From Mameliella sp. CS4 (GTDB lineage: Bacteria > Pseudomonadota > Alphaproteobacteria > Rhodobacterales > Rhodobacteraceae): a stretch of 64,000 nt of DNA. Shown here piece by piece: positions 62,058-64,000 of this stretch. Under the pieces are notes generated by a model, which saw only the letters and a program-made list of their open reading frames with translations, did not search any database and was not told the origin of the DNA. The stretch lies in assembly GCF_019392335.1 (NCBI RefSeq), contig NZ_JAHXRQ010000009.1, positions 124,001-188,000 on the forward strand, in the 5' to 3' direction. A program made the position numbers and the translations under genes. Numbering within the stretch: position 1 is the stretch's first letter; each line of letters begins with the position of its first letter.

Positions 62058-64000
62058 ATGTCCGAGCACGCGAAACATCATCACCATCACGGCCACGGCG
62101 CCCCGATCCCCGACGGGGCCGAAACGGTGAAGGATCCGGTCTGCGGCATGACCGTCGAGGTCAAGGACGACACCCGCACCCAGGATTTCGGCGGCGAGAC
62201 CTATCATTTCTGCTCGGAGGGCTGCGAGGAGAAATTCAAGGCCGACCCGTGGCTCTACGCCTCGGGTAACGTCGACAAGGCGGGTCAGCAGGCGCAGCCC
62301 GGCACGCAATGGACCTGCCCGATGCACCCCGAAATCGTACGGGACGAACCCGGGGCCTGCCCAATCTGCGGCATGGCGCTGGAGCCCATGGTGCCCAGCG
62401 ACGAACCCTCCGAGGAGCTGACCGACTTCACCCGCCGCATGTGGATCAGCGCGGCGGCCGCCGTGCCGCTGGTGATCCTGACCATGGGCGAACTGATTGG
62501 GCTGCCGGTGCGCGACTGGATCGGGCAACGCATAGCCACTTATGTCGAATTCCTGCTCGCCACGCCCATCGTGCTCTGGGCCGCACTGCCGTTCTTCAAG
62601 CGCGGGCTCGACTCGTTCCGCAACAAGTCCCCGAACATGTGGACGCTGATCTCGCTGGGGGTCGGCGCGGCCTACATCTACTCGCTTTTTGCGACATTCC
62701 TGCCGGGCATCTTCCCGAAGGAATACCGGATGGGCGAAGGTGTCGGCACTTATTTCGAAGCGGCAGTCGTGATCGTCGCGCTGATCTTCGTGGGCCAGGT
62801 GCTGGAACTGCGCGCCCGCGAACGCACCGGCGACGCGATCCGCGCACTGCTGGATCTCGCCCCCAAGACCGCGCGGCGCATCCTGCCCGACGGCAGCGAA
62901 TACGACGCGCCGCTCGAGAACGTGGTCGAGGGCGACATGCTCCGCGTCCGCCCCGGCGACAGCATCCCCGTGGATGGTGAAGTGGTCGAGGGCCGCTCGT
63001 CGGTCGATGAAAGCATGATCACCGGCGAACCTGTCCCGGTCGAGAAGACCGAGGGCGACCGCGTGACCGGCGGCACGATCAACAAGAACGGCACGCTGGC
63101 ATTCCGCGCGACGCAGGTAGGCGCGGACACGGTGTTGGCCCAGATCGTCGACATGGTCGCCGGCGCCCGCCGCTCTCGCGCGCCGATCCAGGGGCTTGCT
63201 GATCGCGTGTCCTCGATCTTCGTGCCGACGGTAGTCGCAATCGCTGTAATCGCCTTCTTTACCTGGCTCGCGATCGGCCCGGACCCGGCGCTCGCTTTCG
63301 CCATCGCCTCGGCGGTCTCGGTGCTGATCATTGCCTGCCCCTGTGCGCTCGGCCTCGCCACGCCGATCTCGATCACGACGGCCGCCGGGCGCGGCGCGCA
63401 GGCGGGTGTGCTGATCAAGGACGCCGAGGCGCTGGAGCGCATGGCACGCGTTGACACGATAATCGTCGACAAGACCGGCACTTTGACAATGGGCAAACCG
63501 AAGCTGACCGACGTGGTAGCGCTGGCCGGTAGCGACGAGGAAGACGTGCTCTCCCTTGCTGCGGCCCTTGAACGCGGATCTGAACACCCTCTGGCCGAGG
63601 CCATTGTGCAGGGCGCACGGGACCGGGGCGTGCCGCGACACGACTCGACCGATTTCGACGCTGTTACCGGCAAGGGGGTGACAGGCAACGTCTCCGGCCG
63701 GCGGGTAGCGCTCGGAAACGCCGCACTGATGGAGGCGCTGAAGATCGACACCTCCGCCGCCGACGAGAGCGCGGACGCGCTGCGTGAGGACGGCAAGACG
63801 GCGATGTATGTGGCGGTGGACGGGGAACTGGCCGGGCTCGTCGCCGTGGCCGACCCGATCAAGGAGACGACCGCGGGGGCGATCCGCGAACTTCACGCGC
63901 TTGGCCTGCGGGTCATCATGGCGACCGGTGACAACCAGCGCACCGCCGAGGCCGTGGCACGCCATCTCGGTATCGACGAGGTGCGCGCTGGCGTACTGCC
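62058..64000 (+). CDS. CopB/SilP-type copper or silver P-type ATPase, partial
   Basis: The frame starts at ATG 62058 behind AAAAGGAG and is still open at the right edge after 647 codons. The start is His-rich (HHHHHGHG), then there is a YHS-type domain (VCGMTVEV…CSEGCEEKF) and a heavy-metal-binding domain (TCPMHPEIV…[10 protein letters not shown]). Then come the P-type ATPase core with [13 protein letters not shown] and phosphorylation DKTGT. There is no classical HMA domain. This layout is that of CopB/SilP-like pumps. The C-terminal part, including GDG hinge and last helices, is outside the window. Confidence 0.9.
   Translation, partial: MSEHAKHHHHHGHGAPIPDGAETVKDPVCGMTVEVKDDTRTQDFGGETYHFCSEGCEEKFKADPWLYASGNVDKAGQQAQPGTQWTCPMHPEIVRDEPGACPICGMALEPMVPSDEPSEELTDFTRRMWISAAAAVPLVILTMGELIGLPVRDWIGQRIATYVEFLLATPIVLWAALPFFKRGLDSFRNKSPNMWTLISLGVGAAYIYSLFATFLPGIFPKEYRMGEGVGTYFEAAVVIVALIFVGQVLELRARERTGDAIRALLDLAPKTARRILPDGSEYDAPLENVVEGDMLRVRPGDSIPVDGEVVEGRSSVDESMITGEPVPVEKTEGDRVTGGTINKNGTLAFRATQVGADTVLAQIVDMVAGARRSRAPIQGLADRVSSIFVPTVVAIAVIAFFTWLAIGPDPALAFAIASAVSVLIIACPCALGLATPISITTAAGRGAQAGVLIKDAEALERMARVDTIIVDKTGTLTMGKPKLTDVVALAGSDEEDVLSLAAALERGSEHPLAEAIVQGARDRGVPRHDSTDFDAVTGKGVTGNVSGRRVALGNAALMEALKIDTSAADESADALREDGKTAMYVAVDGELAGLVAVADPIKETTAGAIRELHALGLRVIMATGDNQRTAEAVARHLGIDEVRAGVL

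Noticed and set aside
62031-63965. A 644-codon minus-strand frame at the right edge
   Set aside because: The plus strand encodes a P-type ATPase with every expected motif; the minus frame is its shadow.

Overview
The window comes from an alphaproteobacterium, most likely a Rhodobacteraceae/Roseobacter-group chromosome. The evidence is the gene families and their order (phoR–pstSCAB–phoU–phoB, rpsB–tsf, glutaryl-CoA dehydrogenase, psuK–psuG, DUF6065), high GC, and a microvirus resembling ssDNA phages of roseobacters.

Bases 1–12,000 are core genome: the end of phoR, a phosphate-uptake operon behind a clear PHO box, a truncated-looking HupE/UreJ-type secreted protein, rpsB–tsf, and an aroQ–luxR pair. 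The pstS gene carries an in-frame amber codon at position 40.

Bases 12,179–19,329 hold a 450-residue protein of unknown function, possibly toxin-like, next to a complete integrated microvirus (13,582–19,329). The prophage is bounded by identical 14-bp cores in dif-like sites. It encodes a small membrane protein, pilot protein VP2, major capsid protein, an unknown protein, an M15 peptidase and the replication initiator VP4. Two overlapping reading frames inside it look like unannotated genes: a 33-residue pure membrane helix within VP2 (candidate lysis peptide) and a 151-residue basic protein overlapping and outrunning VP4.

Bases 19,403–31,566 are again core genome: gcdH with its divergent LysR regulator, pseudouridine catabolism, a DUF502 membrane protein, a patatin, 3-hydroxybutyrate dehydrogenase, a peptide-binding protein, an EnvZ-like kinase, a metallo-hydrolase and tRNA-Asn. 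A candidate small RNA, with promoter, 5' hairpin and terminator, lies at 26,501–26,611 on the minus strand.

Bases 31,567–42,360 are a mobile region entered at tRNA-Asn. It has a divergent tyrosine recombinase, a leftward cluster of two more recombinases with an HTH protein and four small unknown proteins, duplicated leader sequences, a seven-unit 21-bp repeat array, and a decayed IS3-family element.

Bases 42,396–64,000 are a metal-resistance (mainly copper) and periplasmic redox island. It contains CueR, two copper P-type ATPases, a CopZ-like chaperone, an eight-gene operon of cytochromes, multicopper oxidase, DsbA-like protein and L,D-transpeptidase, a two-component system, Met-rich proteins, DUF302, rhodanese, a DedA-like protein and an APC permease. 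Four copies of a TTGACCTTCC dyad operator lie at the promoters and suggest one CueR-type regulon. The island also carries scars: a dsbA-like gene and a ccmF gene, both truncated, meet tail to tail at about 54,098, and ccmF has further stops and a frameshift.
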